Positions 53,038 to 62,372 of a stretch of 64,000 bases of DNA are shown here, one piece after another. The notes under the pieces are model-generated. The model searched no databases, was not told where the DNA came from, and worked only from the letters and a program-made list of their open reading frames with translations. The position numbers and the translations under genes were made by a program. Position 1 is the first letter of the stretch. Every line of letters begins with the position of its first letter. Location of the stretch: positions 310,001 through 374,000 of the forward strand of contig NZ_BJUB01000003.1 in the NCBI RefSeq assembly GCF_007989805.1, written 5' to 3'. The DNA is from Cellulomonas xylanilytica. GTDB lineage: Bacteria; Actinomycetota; Actinomycetes; Actinomycetales; Cellulomonadaceae.

Positions 53038-54525
53038 TCAGGCCCGGGCGGACGCGACGAGCTCGCGCACCGCGCGGTGCTCGGCCAGGACCGCCTCGGT
53101 GGGCACCGCGAGCCGCGCGCGCGCCACGTTCTCCAGCGCCGAGCGGCCGTCCTGCAGCACCCGGGCGGTCCGCCGCCGCCCCGCCGACCGCCGGGCCGCG
53201 GCGGCCCCGACGAAGGCCAGCACCGACGCGACCAGCAGCACGACCGCCCCCACGGGTGCCCACACGTTCGCCTCCCCCGGCCCGACCAGCGAGCCCACCG
53301 CGACCGACCCCACGAGCAGCGCGGCACCGGCCAGCGCCACGGCCGCGACCGTCAGCCCCAGCGCGAGGCCGGACCGCCGCGCGGTGAGCGTCAGCTGCGT
53401 CAGGGCGTCGGTCACGGCGAGGCGCATCTCGGTGGTCGACGCCACGCGCGACGCGACGTCCTTGCCCCACCGGCGTGGCAGCCCCGTGGTCACGGCCTCG
53501 AGCCACGTGGCCCGCGCCAGCTCGACGGCGTCCTGCTGGACCGCCCCGAACCCGGGCGTCGACGAGGACCCGGTCCGCACGGCCGCACCGACCCCCGCGG
53601 CCACCGCCGGCAGGCCGATCGCCGCCGCGAGCCGGTCGACGACATCGGACACGGACAGCGCGGAGGGGGCAGGCTCGCGCGCGGCGACCTCGGCCGCGAG
53701 CAGCGCCGCCGCGTCGTTCAGCTCGGCGCTCGCGCGCCGGGCCGCCAGCGACCGCGACTCGACGTAGGTGGCCAGGAGCTCGCGCAGCGCGACCAGACCC
53801 TCGCCCGTGCGCGCGGACGCCTCGCGGACCGGGACCCCGGTCAGCCCGTCGTCGACCAGGAGGTTCTCCACGTCCGCCAGCAGGTCGGGCCGCACGTCCG
53901 GCGGGACGGTGTCCACCTGGTTGAGCACGACGACCATGGACGCCTCGTGCCCGACGAGCCGCCGCAGGTAGCCGCTGTGCAGGGCGTCGTCGGCGTACTT
54001 CTGCGGGTCGACCACCCACGCGAGCAGGTCGGCCTGCGGGAGCAGCCGGTCGACGACCTCGCGGTGCTCCGGGGCGATCGAGTCGTGGTCGGGCAGGTCG
54101 AGCAGGACCAGCCCCCGCAGCGCGACCTCGCTCTCCCCGTCGAGCAGGCTCTCGCGCTGGATCCGGCGGTCCGGCACGACGCCGAGCCAGTCCAGGAGCG
54201 GTCCCCCGTCGTCGCCCCACACGCACGCCGTGATCTCCGACGTGGTCGGCCGACGGACGCCCACGTCGGCGAAGTCGAGCCGGCAGATCGCGTTGAAGAG
54301 GCTCGACTTGCCCGACCCGGTGCCGCCCACGAGCGCGACGACCGTGTGGTCCACGCCGAGGTCGAGCCGTTCCCGCACGCTCTCGACGGTCGCGACGACC
54401 TTCGTCACGACGGCCGGCGCCAGGCGCGCACCGCCGATCGCCAGCGCGCGCCCGAGCGCGTCGACGCGGGCCGTGAGCGCGGCGGTGTCGTCGCCGTGCA
54501 GGGTCGATCCGAGCGTCGCTGTCAC
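53038..54525 (-). CDS. Dynamin-like membrane GTPase, B-type partner of pair 2
   Basis: A 495-residue paralogue of the pair 1 B protein: P-loop GGTGSGKSSLFNAI, G2 VRRPTT, G3 LLDLPDHDSIAPEHR, the shared WVVDPQKYADDALHSGYLR segment and intact G4 VLNQVDTV. Two membrane helices lie near residues 385-450 (LALGLTVAAVALAGAALLVG; VGAVVLLVASVLAFVGAAAA). The GTG start overlaps the A-type stop (GTGA), so both partners are co-translated. Function as for pair 1. Confidence 0.86.
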   Translation of the reverse strand: MTATLGSTLHGDDTAALTARVDALGRALAIGGARLAPAVVTKVVATVESVRERLDLGVDHTVVALVGGTGSGKSSLFNAICRLDFADVGVRRPTTSEITACVWGDDGGPLLDWLGVVPDRRIQRESLLDGESEVALRGLVLLDLPDHDSIAPEHREVVDRLLPQADLLAWVVDPQKYADDALHSGYLRRLVGHEASMVVVLNQVDTVPPDVRPDLLADVENLLVDDGLTGVPVREASARTGEGLVALRELLATYVESRSLAARRASAELNDAAALLAAEVAAREPAPSALSVSDVVDRLAAAIGLPAVAAGVGAAVRTGSSSTPGFGAVQQDAVELARATWLEAVTTGLPRRWGKDVASRVASTTEMRLAVTDALTQLTLTARRSGLALGLTVAAVALAGAALLVGSVAVGSLVGPGEANVWAPVGAVVLLVASVLAFVGAAAARRSAGRRRTARVLQDGRSALENVARARLAVPTEAVLAEHRAVRELVASARA

Positions 54526-56300
54526 GTGAGTCCCTTCAGCACGGCGAGCCGCAGACGCAGCCGCGAGGAGGCGTCCTCGGCGAGGTCCGGGTCGGACAGC
54601 ACCTCGCCGACCGCGGCCCGCTCGACCGCCACCTGGCCTGCCACCCGGGCGACGAGGTCGTCGCGCAGCTCGTCGACGGCACGCTCGCCGGCGCTGTCGA
54701 TCAGGTCGACCAGGAGGTCGCGCGCCTCGCGCACCCCGGACGCCGCGGCGAGCGCGACGGCCGCCAGCCCCTCGTCCCCCAGGGCGTTGACGGCCTTGGA
54801 CCGGCGCCGGACCTCCCGCGCGACGTCCCGGCGCGAGCGCGGGATCCCGTCGGGCGATGTCTCGGCCGGTCCGACCGTCAGCGCAGCACGCACCGCCCGC
54901 AGTCCCTGGGCGGTCCACGCACGAGCAGCCTGGTCGGCGGCGCTCCGCCGACCGGTGCGTAGCGTCGCCGACTCCCACGCCGCGTCGACGGACGCGCCGC
55001 CCTCGGGCGCGTCGGGACCGGTGAGCGCGGCCCGCAGGACCGCCTCGGTGTGGGCGCCCGCCGCCGTCAGGGTCGCGGCGGCCGATCGGGTCAGGTCCTC
55101 CACCAGCGGCGCGATGGCCGCGACGCGTGCGCGCCCCTCGCGAGCGGAGCCGCGGATGCGGCCGGACGGACGCACCACGCGGCCCAGCGGTCCGCTGTCG
55201 ACCGCCAGCTCCGACCACCGCGCTCGCACCGCACCGTCCGCGACCGCCCCGCCGCGGATCGACGCCGACGCCTGCGCGGTCGGCGCCTCGATGGCCGCGT
55301 CGAGCACCGCGGCGATCGCCCCGGCGGCATCGGCCTGCGCCTGCACGGCCTCGGCCAGCTCGTCCACCCAGGGCCGCAGCGCGGCGAGCGAGCCCCGCAG
55401 AGTGCGGCCGATCACGGTGCGCGCGCGGTCGGGCCCGGCCAGCATCGCGAGCCAGCGCCGGATCGGCGCGACCACCGCGGCGGGAAGCAGACCCTCGTGC
55501 GGACCCAGGTCCGGCACGACGAACAGCGGCGATCCCTGCAGCCCGTGGCCGCGGAGCCGGTCGAGGAGGTCACCGCGCACCGTGGGCAGCGACGCCGACG
55601 GCACGCGGTTGAGGACCATCGCGATGGACGCGCCGCGGTCGACGGCACCCTGCAGGACCTTCCACGGCAGGGCGTCCCCGTACCGGGCGGCCGTCGTGAC
55701 GAAGAGCCACAGGTCGGCCGCCTCGAGCAGCCGGTGGGCCGACTCCCGGTTCGACTCCAGCACCGAGTCGAGGTCCGGCGCATCCAGCAGCGCGATCCCC
55801 CGCGGGACCTGCTCGTCGGCCACCACGCTCACGGACTCCAGGACCGGGTGGTGCGAGAGGAGCTCCGCGTCGAGGGGGTTGTGCACCAGCACCGGACGGC
55901 GCGTCGTCGGCCGCAGCACGCCGGCCGTGCTCACCTCGGAGCCCACCAGCGAGTTGACGAGCGTCGACTTGCCCGCACCCGTCGACCCCGAGACGACCAC
56001 GACCGCCGGAGCCGACAGCTCCGTCAGGCGCGGCACGAGGTGCTCGCCGAGCTGGTCGACGAGCCGTGCACGCGACGCCCTGGCCGACTCGATCCCGTCG
56101 ATCTCCAGCGGGAACCCGGTGCGCTCCACGTCGCGGTGCAGGTCCCGCACCGCGTCGAGCAGGGACGTCGCCGCCAGCGGTCGGGCGAGGACGTCGCGCG
56201 GGTCGGACGCCGCATGACGGGCGTGCGCCGCGGTCGGCTGGACGGTCGGCTGCGAGGTCGGCACAGGCTGCACTGGCGCGGTGCCTGGCTGTGCGCTCAC
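54522..56300 (-). CDS. Dynamin-like GTPase, A-type partner of pair 2
   Basis: A 592-residue paralogue of the pair 1 A protein. It has an N-terminal Pro/Thr/Gln-rich tail (about residues 1-35), P-loop GSTGAGKSTLVNSLVGSEVS, G2 VLRPTTRRPVLVHNPLD and G3 LLDAPDLDSVLESNR. G4 reads MVLNRVPSA, with proline in place of the specificity Asp, so guanine recognition may be lost. The GTG start lies 6 nt after GACAAT (leaderless). The C-terminal half is mostly helical, with weaker hydrophobic segments than pair 1 A. Confidence 0.85.
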   Translation of the reverse strand: MSAQPGTAPVQPVPTSQPTVQPTAAHARHAASDPRDVLARPLAATSLLDAVRDLHRDVERTGFPLEIDGIESARASRARLVDQLGEHLVPRLTELSAPAVVVVSGSTGAGKSTLVNSLVGSEVSTAGVLRPTTRRPVLVHNPLDAELLSHHPVLESVSVVADEQVPRGIALLDAPDLDSVLESNRESAHRLLEAADLWLFVTTAARYGDALPWKVLQGAVDRGASIAMVLNRVPSASLPTVRGDLLDRLRGHGLQGSPLFVVPDLGPHEGLLPAAVVAPIRRWLAMLAGPDRARTVIGRTLRGSLAALRPWVDELAEAVQAQADAAGAIAAVLDAAIEAPTAQASASIRGGAVADGAVRARWSELAVDSGPLGRVVRPSGRIRGSAREGRARVAAIAPLVEDLTRSAAATLTAAGAHTEAVLRAALTGPDAPEGGASVDAAWESATLRTGRRSAADQAARAWTAQGLRAVRAALTVGPAETSPDGIPRSRRDVAREVRRRSKAVNALGDEGLAAVALAAASGVREARDLLVDLIDSAGERAVDELRDDLVARVAGQVAVERAAVGEVLSDPDLAEDASSRLRLRLAVLKGLT

Positions 56301-56398
56301 CGGACCATTGTCGCGGTGTCATCTGACCTGGCAAAACGCGCCACGCGGTGCGCCCGTGCCCGGTTCGTGCCGAGCAGGGTCTCGCAGCGCCCCGCCAG

Positions 56399-56404
56399 TA
56401 GGCT
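56399..56404 (+). promoter_or_regulatory. -10 element TAGGCT of tRNA-Arg
   Basis: TAGGCT ends 15 nt before the mature tRNA, leaving room for a short 5' leader processed by RNase P. The -35 region (AGGGTC at 17 bp) is weak. Confidence 0.45.
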
Positions 56405-56419
56405 GTGGGCGCACGTCCA

Positions 56420-56495
<76 letters not shown>

Positions 56496-56510
56496 GAACG
56501 GCAGCCGGCG

Positions 56511-57806
56511 CTAGCGGGACAGCGACACCCGCGGCCGTCGCAGCACACCGACCCCCACGGCCACGAGGGCGAGACCGAGCGGCACCACGAGGTGCCACCC
56601 CGCGAGCGCCGCGAGACCGAGCGCGAGGACGCAGGCGACGACGGCCGACCACCAGCCGGGGCTGCCCCGGTCGAGCAGGCGCACCGCGGCGGCCATGCCC
56701 ACGGCGTAGATGGCGACCATGCAGCTGGTGTGCACGAGCACGAACGGCTCGAGGTCCCCACCGGTGGCCACGGCGACCGAGAAGTACACGGCCGCGAGAC
56801 CGGCGACGACGAGCAGCGCACGACGCGGCACGCCGCCCGGCTGCGCGCCTCGGCCGATCCAGCGCGGCAGGTCTCCGTCGCGGCCGAGCGACGCACCGAG
56901 CTTGGCGAAGGCACCGACGTAGGTGCCGAGCACGCCGAGCGTGACGATCCCCGCGACGACGGCCACCGCGACGCGGCCCGTCCCGGGCAGCCCGACGGCG
57001 ACCAGGTCCATCAGCGGCACGTCCGACGAGGCCGCGTCGTCGCCCAGCACCGTGACCGTCACGTACTGCAGGGCCAGGTACGCGACCCCGACGACGACGA
57101 GCGCGATCGCCGTGGCGCGCGGGATGGTGCGGCGCGGGTCCCGGAACTCGCCCGCGAGGTGCGTCACGGCCTCCCAGCCGGCGAACGCCCAGACGTACAG
57201 GCTGGCCGCGGCGCCGACGCCGACCCAGCCGTGCGGCGCGAAGGGCACCAGGTTCGCCGCGTCGGCGGCGGGCAGGGACACCAGGACGACGCCGACCACG
57301 AGCACCACGAGCGCGCCGGTGAGCGCGAGCTGGACGGGTCCGGCGAGCCGCAGACCGACGGCGTGGCTGACCAGCGACGGCACGAAGAACGCCGCGCCCA
57401 CGAGGTAGACGTGCCACTGCGCGCCTCCCAGCATCGCGACGACGTACTGGGCGCCCAGCAGCGCCACGACCGGCGACCCGACGCAGACACCGAAGAAGAA
57501 CCAGTAGCCCGTCATGCGTGCCGCGGTCGGTCCCAGGGCGAGCCGCACGTACGTCGCGACGCCGCCGGAGTCCGGGTGCCGGGTGGCGAGCGCTGCGAAC
57601 GCGGCGGCGAGCGGGACGGAGGAGAGCAGGACGGCGGCGACGGCCACGAGGGACGCGGGTCCGGCCGCACGAGCGGCGAGGGTGGGCAGCAGGAGGATCC
57701 CCGTGCCGAGCACGGAGGCGACGTAGAGCGCGGTGCCGAGCGCGAGCCCGATGCGCGGCTGGGTGTGGTGGCTGGTCGCCGGTTCGGCGAGGGCGGGTGC
57801 GGGCAC
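56511..57806 (-). CDS. APC-superfamily amino acid permease
   Basis: A 431-residue transporter with about 12 membrane spans. The APC start IGLALGTALYVASVLGTGIL carries the unwound helix 1, and AFAGWEAVTHLAGEFRDPRR corresponds to the conserved helix 6-loop motif. Length and pattern resemble the YjeH/YjeM-type amino acid exporters or uptake systems; the substrate is unknown. The GTG start has GGGGGAGAGG about 8 nt upstream. Its 3' end lies 16 nt from tRNA-Arg. Confidence 0.9.
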   Translation of the reverse strand: MPAPALAEPATSHHTQPRIGLALGTALYVASVLGTGILLLPTLAARAAGPASLVAVAAVLLSSVPLAAAFAALATRHPDSGGVATYVRLALGPTAARMTGYWFFFGVCVGSPVVALLGAQYVVAMLGGAQWHVYLVGAAFFVPSLVSHAVGLRLAGPVQLALTGALVVLVVGVVLVSLPAADAANLVPFAPHGWVGVGAAASLYVWAFAGWEAVTHLAGEFRDPRRTIPRATAIALVVVGVAYLALQYVTVTVLGDDAASSDVPLMDLVAVGLPGTGRVAVAVVAGIVTLGVLGTYVGAFAKLGASLGRDGDLPRWIGRGAQPGGVPRRALLVVAGLAAVYFSVAVATGGDLEPFVLVHTSCMVAIYAVGMAAAVRLLDRGSPGWWSAVVACVLALGLAALAGWHLVVPLGLALVAVGVGVLRRPRVSLSR

Positions 57807-58004
57807 GGTGCAGCCTCTCCCCCCTGGTTCCCCCGGAACCAGACGGCAGACGGGCGACGTCCGTCGAGATCCCGCCAGGGCAAACCGGTCGAAAGCGGCA
57901 AGAAAATCACGTGACCACGGCCGTCCGCCCGTGGTCGAGTACTCCCACACCACCCACATCGTCCGGGCTCCGGCCCGGGCACCGTCATGCCCGAGGAGCA
58001 CCCC

Positions 58005-58196
58005 GTGTACCCGAACCAGACCTACGAGCTCACCCGACAGGCGAACGCCGAGCGCCTCGCCCAGTCCCACCAGGCACGCGTCCGCGAGGCCGCGCACCAC
58101 GCCAGACGGCCGACCGTGAACGTCGGTCGACCGCCGGATCCGCAGCGCGTCCAGGCGCGCCCGACGAGCCCCGTCGGCGTCCTCGTCGCCCGATGA
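58005..58196 (+). CDS. Small hypothetical actinobacterial protein (63 aa)
   Basis: A short basic protein (YPNQTYELTRQANAERLAQS, then QARVREAAHHARRP). The amphipathic helix and TYELTRQ start resemble a family of small actinobacterial hypotheticals with a conserved Tyr-x-Leu-x-Arg-Gln pattern. GTG 58005 with GAGGAGC 5 nt upstream is preferred over an ATG six codons earlier. A very strong stem-loop follows its stop, supporting expression. Function unknown. Confidence 0.6.
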   Translation: MYPNQTYELTRQANAERLAQSHQARVREAAHHARRPTVNVGRPPDPQRVQARPTSPVGVLVAR

Positions 58197-58206
58197 TCCA
58201 CACCCC

Positions 58207-58252
58207 GGTGGGCGCGGACCGATCCTCCCCGAGGAACCGGTCCGCGCCCACC
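58207..58252 (+). terminator. Strong stem-loop after the small protein gene
   Basis: GGTGGGCGCGGACCG pairs perfectly over 15 bp with its complement at 58238-58252; the loop contains TCCTC-ccc-GAGGA. It begins 10 nt after the stop. No U-tract. Confidence 0.75.
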
Positions 58253-58322
58253 GTCATGCGTGCCACCATGTCGCCATGCCGAGCCACCCCCGCCCTCGTC
58301 CTCGGACCTGCGGACGGCGCTG

Positions 58323-58571
58323 ATGGGTCGGCACAACACCCCCGACCCGGCCGCGCAGATGCCGGCCCGGTCGCGGCTCGGGCGGTTCCTCCTGCGATGG
58401 CTCGAGCGGATCGGGATCGGGCTCGTGGCCGGCGCATGCACGCTCGGCGTCCTGCTGTGGGCGGGCACGTCGTGGACCGCGAGCATGTGGATCGCAGGGG
58501 CGGTCGCCGTGGTCGTCCCGGTGGCCGCGTGGTTGGCGTCGACGGTCCCGGGCCCGGACTCACACCGCTGA
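58323..58571 (+). CDS. Small membrane protein, two spans (82 aa)
   Basis: No family was recognised. After a hydrophilic N-terminus (MGRHNTPDPAAQMPARSRLG) come an amphipathic basic segment and two hydrophobic spans (about residues 30-50 and 55-75). The ATG 58323 has only a weak GGACGG upstream; an in-frame ATG at 58260 would add Pro-rich sequence. The last 12 nt overlap the convergent PAP2 gene. Confidence 0.5.
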   Translation: MGRHNTPDPAAQMPARSRLGRFLLRWLERIGIGLVAGACTLGVLLWAGTSWTASMWIAGAVAVVVPVAAWLASTVPGPDSHR

Positions 58572-59282
58572 GGCCGACGGCGGACCGGTGTGCAGCCGGT
58601 CCACCACGCTGACCACGCCGAGCACCGCGACGGCGAGCGCGACGGCCGCCACCACGTCAGTGAGGAAGTGGTAGCCCAGGTACAGCCTGCTCAGCGCGAC
58701 CAGGGCGGTGCCGACGACGGTCGCGATCCCCCAGGCGACAATCCGCAGCACCGACGGGTTCCTGCTGCAGACCAGGTAGCCGGCGACCAGCAGGAACGTC
58801 GCCGTCCCGATGGTGTGCCCTGACGGGAAGGACGCCGTCGTCTCCGCACCCGGCACGAACATCGTGTCCTCCGGCGGCCGCGCCCGGCCCACCAGCCCCT
58901 TGACGGCCAGGCTGAGCAGGGTGGAGCCGATCATCGCCCCCGCGAGGAGCAGCGGCCGCCACCACTCGTGCCGCAGGAGTCCCAAGACCAGGCACGCGAC
59001 GCCGACGATGATCGGCAGGACCGTGGGTCCGGTCACGAACGTGATGGCCGCGAGCACCGACGTCCACGCCGACGTGCGACGGTCGACCAGCCAGTCGAGG
59101 ACCGGCTCGTCCAGGTCCCACAGGTCGTCCTTCTCCTGCACCCCGTCGAGCACCGAGAAGAACACGCCGAGCCCTGCCGCCACGAGCACGAGGCCCGGCA
59201 GGACGGCCCACAGCACGGGACGTGCGCGCAGCGCGGCGAACGCGTTGGTGCTCGGTGGGGCCAGGGCGGGCTCGTCCGACAT
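58560..59282 (-). CDS. PAP2-family membrane phosphatase
   Basis: A 240-residue integral membrane phosphatase with about six spans and the three acid-phosphatase motifs: KGLVGRARPP, PSGHT and SRLYLGYHFLTDV. Such enzymes dephosphorylate undecaprenyl pyrophosphate or phosphatidyl substrates at the outer face of the membrane; the substrate is not determined. The ATG lies 6 nt after TAGCGT on the minus strand (leaderless). Confidence 0.92.
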   Translation of the reverse strand: MSDEPALAPPSTNAFAALRARPVLWAVLPGLVLVAAGLGVFFSVLDGVQEKDDLWDLDEPVLDWLVDRRTSAWTSVLAAITFVTGPTVLPIIVGVACLVLGLLRHEWWRPLLLAGAMIGSTLLSLAVKGLVGRARPPEDTMFVPGAETTASFPSGHTIGTATFLLVAGYLVCSRNPSVLRIVAWGIATVVGTALVALSRLYLGYHFLTDVVAAVALAVAVLGVVSVVDRLHTGPPSASAV

Positions 59283-59353
59283 GCACCGACGCTAACCGGG
59301 ACACGACGACCTCACGACCGCGCAGAGCCGTGGTGGCCCCTAGGCTGACGTTC

Positions 59354-60025
59354 GTGACCAGCACGCCGACGCCCCCGCCCGCCTCGACCGGCCAGGAGAG
59401 CGCCGACCGCATCGTCTGGATCGACTGCGAGATGACCGGCCTGGACCTGGGCGCCGACGCCCTGGTCGAGGTGGCGGTCGTGGTGACCGACTCCGAGCTG
59501 CGCGTGCTCGGCGAGGGCGTCGACGTCGTCATCTCGCCGCCCGCCGAGGCGCTCGAGCAGATGAACGACTTCGTCCGCACGATGCACACCACATCGGGAC
59601 TGCTGGACCAGCTGCCGAACGGCACCACGATCGAGGACGCCCAGGCGACGGTCCTCGACTACATCCGCACCTGGGTCCCGGACGCCGGCAAGGCACCCCT
59701 GGCGGGCAACTCGGTGGGCACCGACAAGGCGTTCCTCGACCGCGACATGCCCGACCTCGTGGCGTACCTGCACTACCGGGTCATCGACGTGTCGTCGATC
59801 AAGGAGCTCGCCCGGCGCTGGTACCCCCGCGTGTACTTCGCGTCCCCCCGCAAGAACGGGGGCCACCGCGCGCTCGCCGACATCCTGGAGAGCATCGACG
59901 AGCTGCGCTACTACCGCGCGGCGCTCCTGCCGGCCCAGCCGGGCCCCGACTCGGCGGCGGCGAAGAAGATCGCCGCGGAGGTCGTCGCGACGTCGGTGAA
60001 GGGCACCGTGCGGTCCGAGGGCTGA
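59354..60025 (+). CDS. orn: Oligoribonuclease
   Basis: A 223-residue DEDDh exonuclease that degrades dinucleotides to monophosphates, the last step of RNA decay. The first acidic pair is Asp24 and Glu26 in WIDCEMTGLD; NSVGTDKAFLDRDMP and the catalytic His in NGGHRALADILESIDELRYY complete the site. The GTG start lies 7 nt after TAGGCT, again leaderless. The C-terminal tail of about 30 residues is longer than in E. coli. Confidence 0.96.
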   Translation: MTSTPTPPPASTGQESADRIVWIDCEMTGLDLGADALVEVAVVVTDSELRVLGEGVDVVISPPAEALEQMNDFVRTMHTTSGLLDQLPNGTTIEDAQATVLDYIRTWVPDAGKAPLAGNSVGTDKAFLDRDMPDLVAYLHYRVIDVSSIKELARRWYPRVYFASPRKNGGHRALADILESIDELRYYRAALLPAQPGPDSAAAKKIAAEVVATSVKGTVRSEG

Positions 60026-60107
60026 GCCACCGGCTCGGCGGAGCTCCCGGGCCCTGCCCTCGCGGTGCGAGACCTCGACGGGGCGAGGCACGTCCGGGAA
60101 CGACGAC

Positions 60108-60133
60108 GGGCGCCGACCGACTGGTCGACGCCC
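60108..60133 (-). terminator. Stem-loop downstream of tRNA-His
   Basis: GGGCG-c-CGACC pairs with GGTCG-a-CGCCC around GACT (one mismatch), 7 nt past the tRNA 3' end on the minus strand, then CCGTCGTCGTT. A weaker stem (CCTCG/CGAGG, 60073-60088) may end the orn transcript from the other side. Confidence 0.5.
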
Positions 60134-60140
60134 GACGCGA

Positions 60141-60217
60141 TGGGGTGGCTAACGGGACTTGAACCCGCGACCCCCTGGACCACAACCAGGTGCTCTACCA
60201 CCTGAGCTATAGCCACC
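60141..60217 (-). tRNA. tRNA-His (anticodon GTG), CCA encoded
   Basis: The acceptor stem GTGGCTA/TAGCCAC is extended by the extra 5' G(-1), paired with discriminator C, the identity mark of tRNA-His. The anticodon loop TTGTGGT gives GTG. The T-arm carries GGTTCAAGTCC and CCA is encoded. Confidence 0.95.
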
Positions 60218-60319
60218 ACGATCACCCGACGCGGACGTCGGGCCGTCCAGAAGTGTACCCGAGGCCGGGACCACTTCCTGTACCGGCGGGGCGTGGCCTG
60301 GACCACTCCCCTGCCGGGG

Positions 60320-61243
60320 TCAGAGCCGAGCGACGATCGCGTCGGCGAACCGCGCGGCCGACCCCTCGGCGTGCGCGAAGAACAGCGACGGCTCCGTCAG
60401 CTCGACCTCGAGGATGACGGGGTTGCCCTCGTCGTCGGGGATGAGGTCGACGCGGGCGTAGAGCAGGGGCCCGTCGGTGCCCGGCGCGAGCTCGGGGAGC
60501 GCGGCGACGACCCGCTCGCCCAGCTCCCGCTCGGCGTCGCTGGCCTCCCGCGCCGTCATCGACTCCTGCCGGTACAGCTCGGAGTCCGCCTCGCCGCGGT
60601 ACGGCCCCGCGAGCAGCGCACCCTTGCGGACCGAGTGGCTGAACTGGCCGTCGACGAACACCAGGGCCGTCTCCCCGGTGGTGTCGACGTTGCGCAGGTA
60701 GCGCTGGATCATGACGCGCCGACCCACGCTGAGCAGGTTCTTCGCGTGCGTGATGGCGAGCGAGCGCTGCTGCGTGACGCCGGCGTCGTACCGGCCGGTG
60801 TCCCGGGCGCCGGCGCTGACCGTCGGCTTGATGACGAAGTCGCCGAACGCGGGGAAGCGGGTGTGGATGGCGCGCGAGTCGTGGTTGCGCTCCGGGTCCA
60901 GCCAGATCGTCGGGACGATCGGCAGACCGGCCTTCTCCAGGTCCCGTAGGTACGTCTTGTCGATGTTCCAGCCCACCACCGAGGCGGGGTTCAGCAGCGT
61001 GCTGGTCCGCTCGACGCGGCGCGTCCAGTCCGCGAACTGCGCGGGCCGGACCGTGTAGTCCCACGTGGACCGGATGATGACGTGGGGGTACGTGCCCCAG
61101 TCGATGGTCGGGTCGTCCCAGACGACGACGTCCGTCGCGATGCCGCGCTCGAGCAGCGCGTCACGCAGGGCGTGGTCGTCGGGGTCGAGCTCGGGCAGCT
61201 CGGCACAGGTGGCGAGCGCGAGTCGGGCCGTCGTCGTGGTCAC
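60320..61243 (-). CDS. ATP-grasp protein (RimK/DcsG-like), unknown substrate
   Basis: A 307-residue ATP-grasp ligase-like protein. The pre-ATP-grasp segment includes VIIRSTWDYTVRPAQFADWT and NIDKTYLRDLEKAGLPIVPT. The ATP-binding core has FVIKPTVSAGARDTGRYDA, and the metal-binding end is RVDLIPDDEGNPVILEVELTE. This pattern occurs in the group that includes the D-cycloserine ligase DcsG and many orphan proteins. The GTG start overlaps the ABC ATPase stop (GTGA), so it is co-translated with an osmolyte-type transporter ATPase, an unexpected pairing. Confidence 0.85.
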   Translation of the reverse strand: MTTTTARLALATCAELPELDPDDHALRDALLERGIATDVVVWDDPTIDWGTYPHVIIRSTWDYTVRPAQFADWTRRVERTSTLLNPASVVGWNIDKTYLRDLEKAGLPIVPTIWLDPERNHDSRAIHTRFPAFGDFVIKPTVSAGARDTGRYDAGVTQQRSLAITHAKNLLSVGRRVMIQRYLRNVDTTGETALVFVDGQFSHSVRKGALLAGPYRGEADSELYRQESMTAREASDAERELGERVVAALPELAPGTDGPLLYARVDLIPDDEGNPVILEVELTEPSLFFAHAEGSAARFADAIVARL

Positions 61244-62298
61244 GTCCGCAGCGTACCGACGGGGGCGTCGACGTCCGCTGTGGCGTGCGTCTCTGGGCCC
61301 TGCTGGTCCCGCTCGGTGAGACGGTCGAGCGCACGGACGACCGTGGCCGGCGTCGCGCTGCCGACCACCCGGCCCTGCTCGTCGTGCACCGGCAGCGGGC
61401 CGTCCGCACCGACGAGCGCGGAGAGCACGTCTCCCAGCTCGGCGCCGACGGTCAGCGGGGTGCCGCCGGTCCCGTCCTGGACGCCCGGGTCCAGGTCAGC
61501 GCGTTCGAGCCTGCCCAGCGCCAGCAGCCGCGCCGTCCGACCGCGGCCGACCAGGTCCGCCACCGCGGGGGTGGCAGGCCGGGCGACGATGTCGAGCGGG
61601 GACGCGAGCTGCTCGATGTGGGCCCCCGTGCTCAGCACCGCCACACGGTCCGCCATCCGCACGGCCTCGTCGATGTCGTGCGTGACGAGCATCACCGTGA
61701 TGCCCAAGGCGCGCTGGATCCGCGCGAACTCCGTCTGCAGGCGACGCCGGCCCACGGGGTCCACCGCGCCGAACGGCTCGTCCATGAGCAGCACCGGAGG
61801 GTCGGTGGCCAGCGCCCGGGCGACCCCGACGCGCTGGCGCTCACCGCCGGACAACTCGTGCGGGAACCGCCGCGCGTACTTCTCCGGAGGCAGCCCGACG
61901 AGGTCGAGCAGCTCGTCGACGCGGGTGGCCGTCCGCTTGCGGTCCCAGCCGACCAGGCCCGGGACGGTGGCCACGTTCTGGGCGACCGTGCGGTGCGGGA
62001 AGAGCCCGACGTTCTGGATCACGTAGCCCATCCGACGGCGCAGACCCACGGGGTCGACCGTCGTGACGTCCTCGCCCTCCAGCATGATGCGGCCGGACGT
62101 CGGCTCCACCAGGCGGTTCGCCATCCGCAGGGTGGTCGACTTGCCGCACCCGGAGGGTCCGACGAGCACGAGCACCTCGTGCGGCTGCACCGCGAGGGAG
62201 AGGTCGTCGACCGCGGCGCCGCTGCCGCGGGCGTCACCGCGACCGGACGCGTAGGACTTGCTGACGTGCTCGAAGGCGATCGCCGGGTCGTCTGCCAC
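61240..62298 (-). CDS. Glycine betaine/choline-type ABC transporter ATPase (OpuCA/ProV-like)
   Basis: A 352-residue ATPase with Walker A GPSGCGKSTTLRMANRL, QNVGLFPHRTVAQNV, signature HELSGGERQRVGVARAL, Walker B VLLMDEPFGAVDPVGRRRLQ and switch His in LVTHDIDEAVRMADR. A C-terminal regulatory segment (about 285-330) resembles a single CBS module; OpuCA proteins usually have two. GTG 62298 is 7 nt after TAGCGT. It is divergent from two permeases and a binding protein, with only 74 nt between starts. It probably energises that importer. Confidence 0.92.
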   Translation of the reverse strand: MADDPAIAFEHVSKSYASGRGDARGSGAAVDDLSLAVQPHEVLVLVGPSGCGKSTTLRMANRLVEPTSGRIMLEGEDVTTVDPVGLRRRMGYVIQNVGLFPHRTVAQNVATVPGLVGWDRKRTATRVDELLDLVGLPPEKYARRFPHELSGGERQRVGVARALATDPPVLLMDEPFGAVDPVGRRRLQTEFARIQRALGITVMLVTHDIDEAVRMADRVAVLSTGAHIEQLASPLDIVARPATPAVADLVGRGRTARLLALGRLERADLDPGVQDGTGGTPLTVGAELGDVLSALVGADGPLPVHDEQGRVVGSATPATVVRALDRLTERDQQGPETHATADVDAPVGTLRT

Positions 62299-62372
62299 CC
62301 GTCGGACGCTAGTCGCTGCCTCCGACAGCCGCAGATCCTGCGCATGTCGGACGCCGCGGGTACGTTCGCGCC

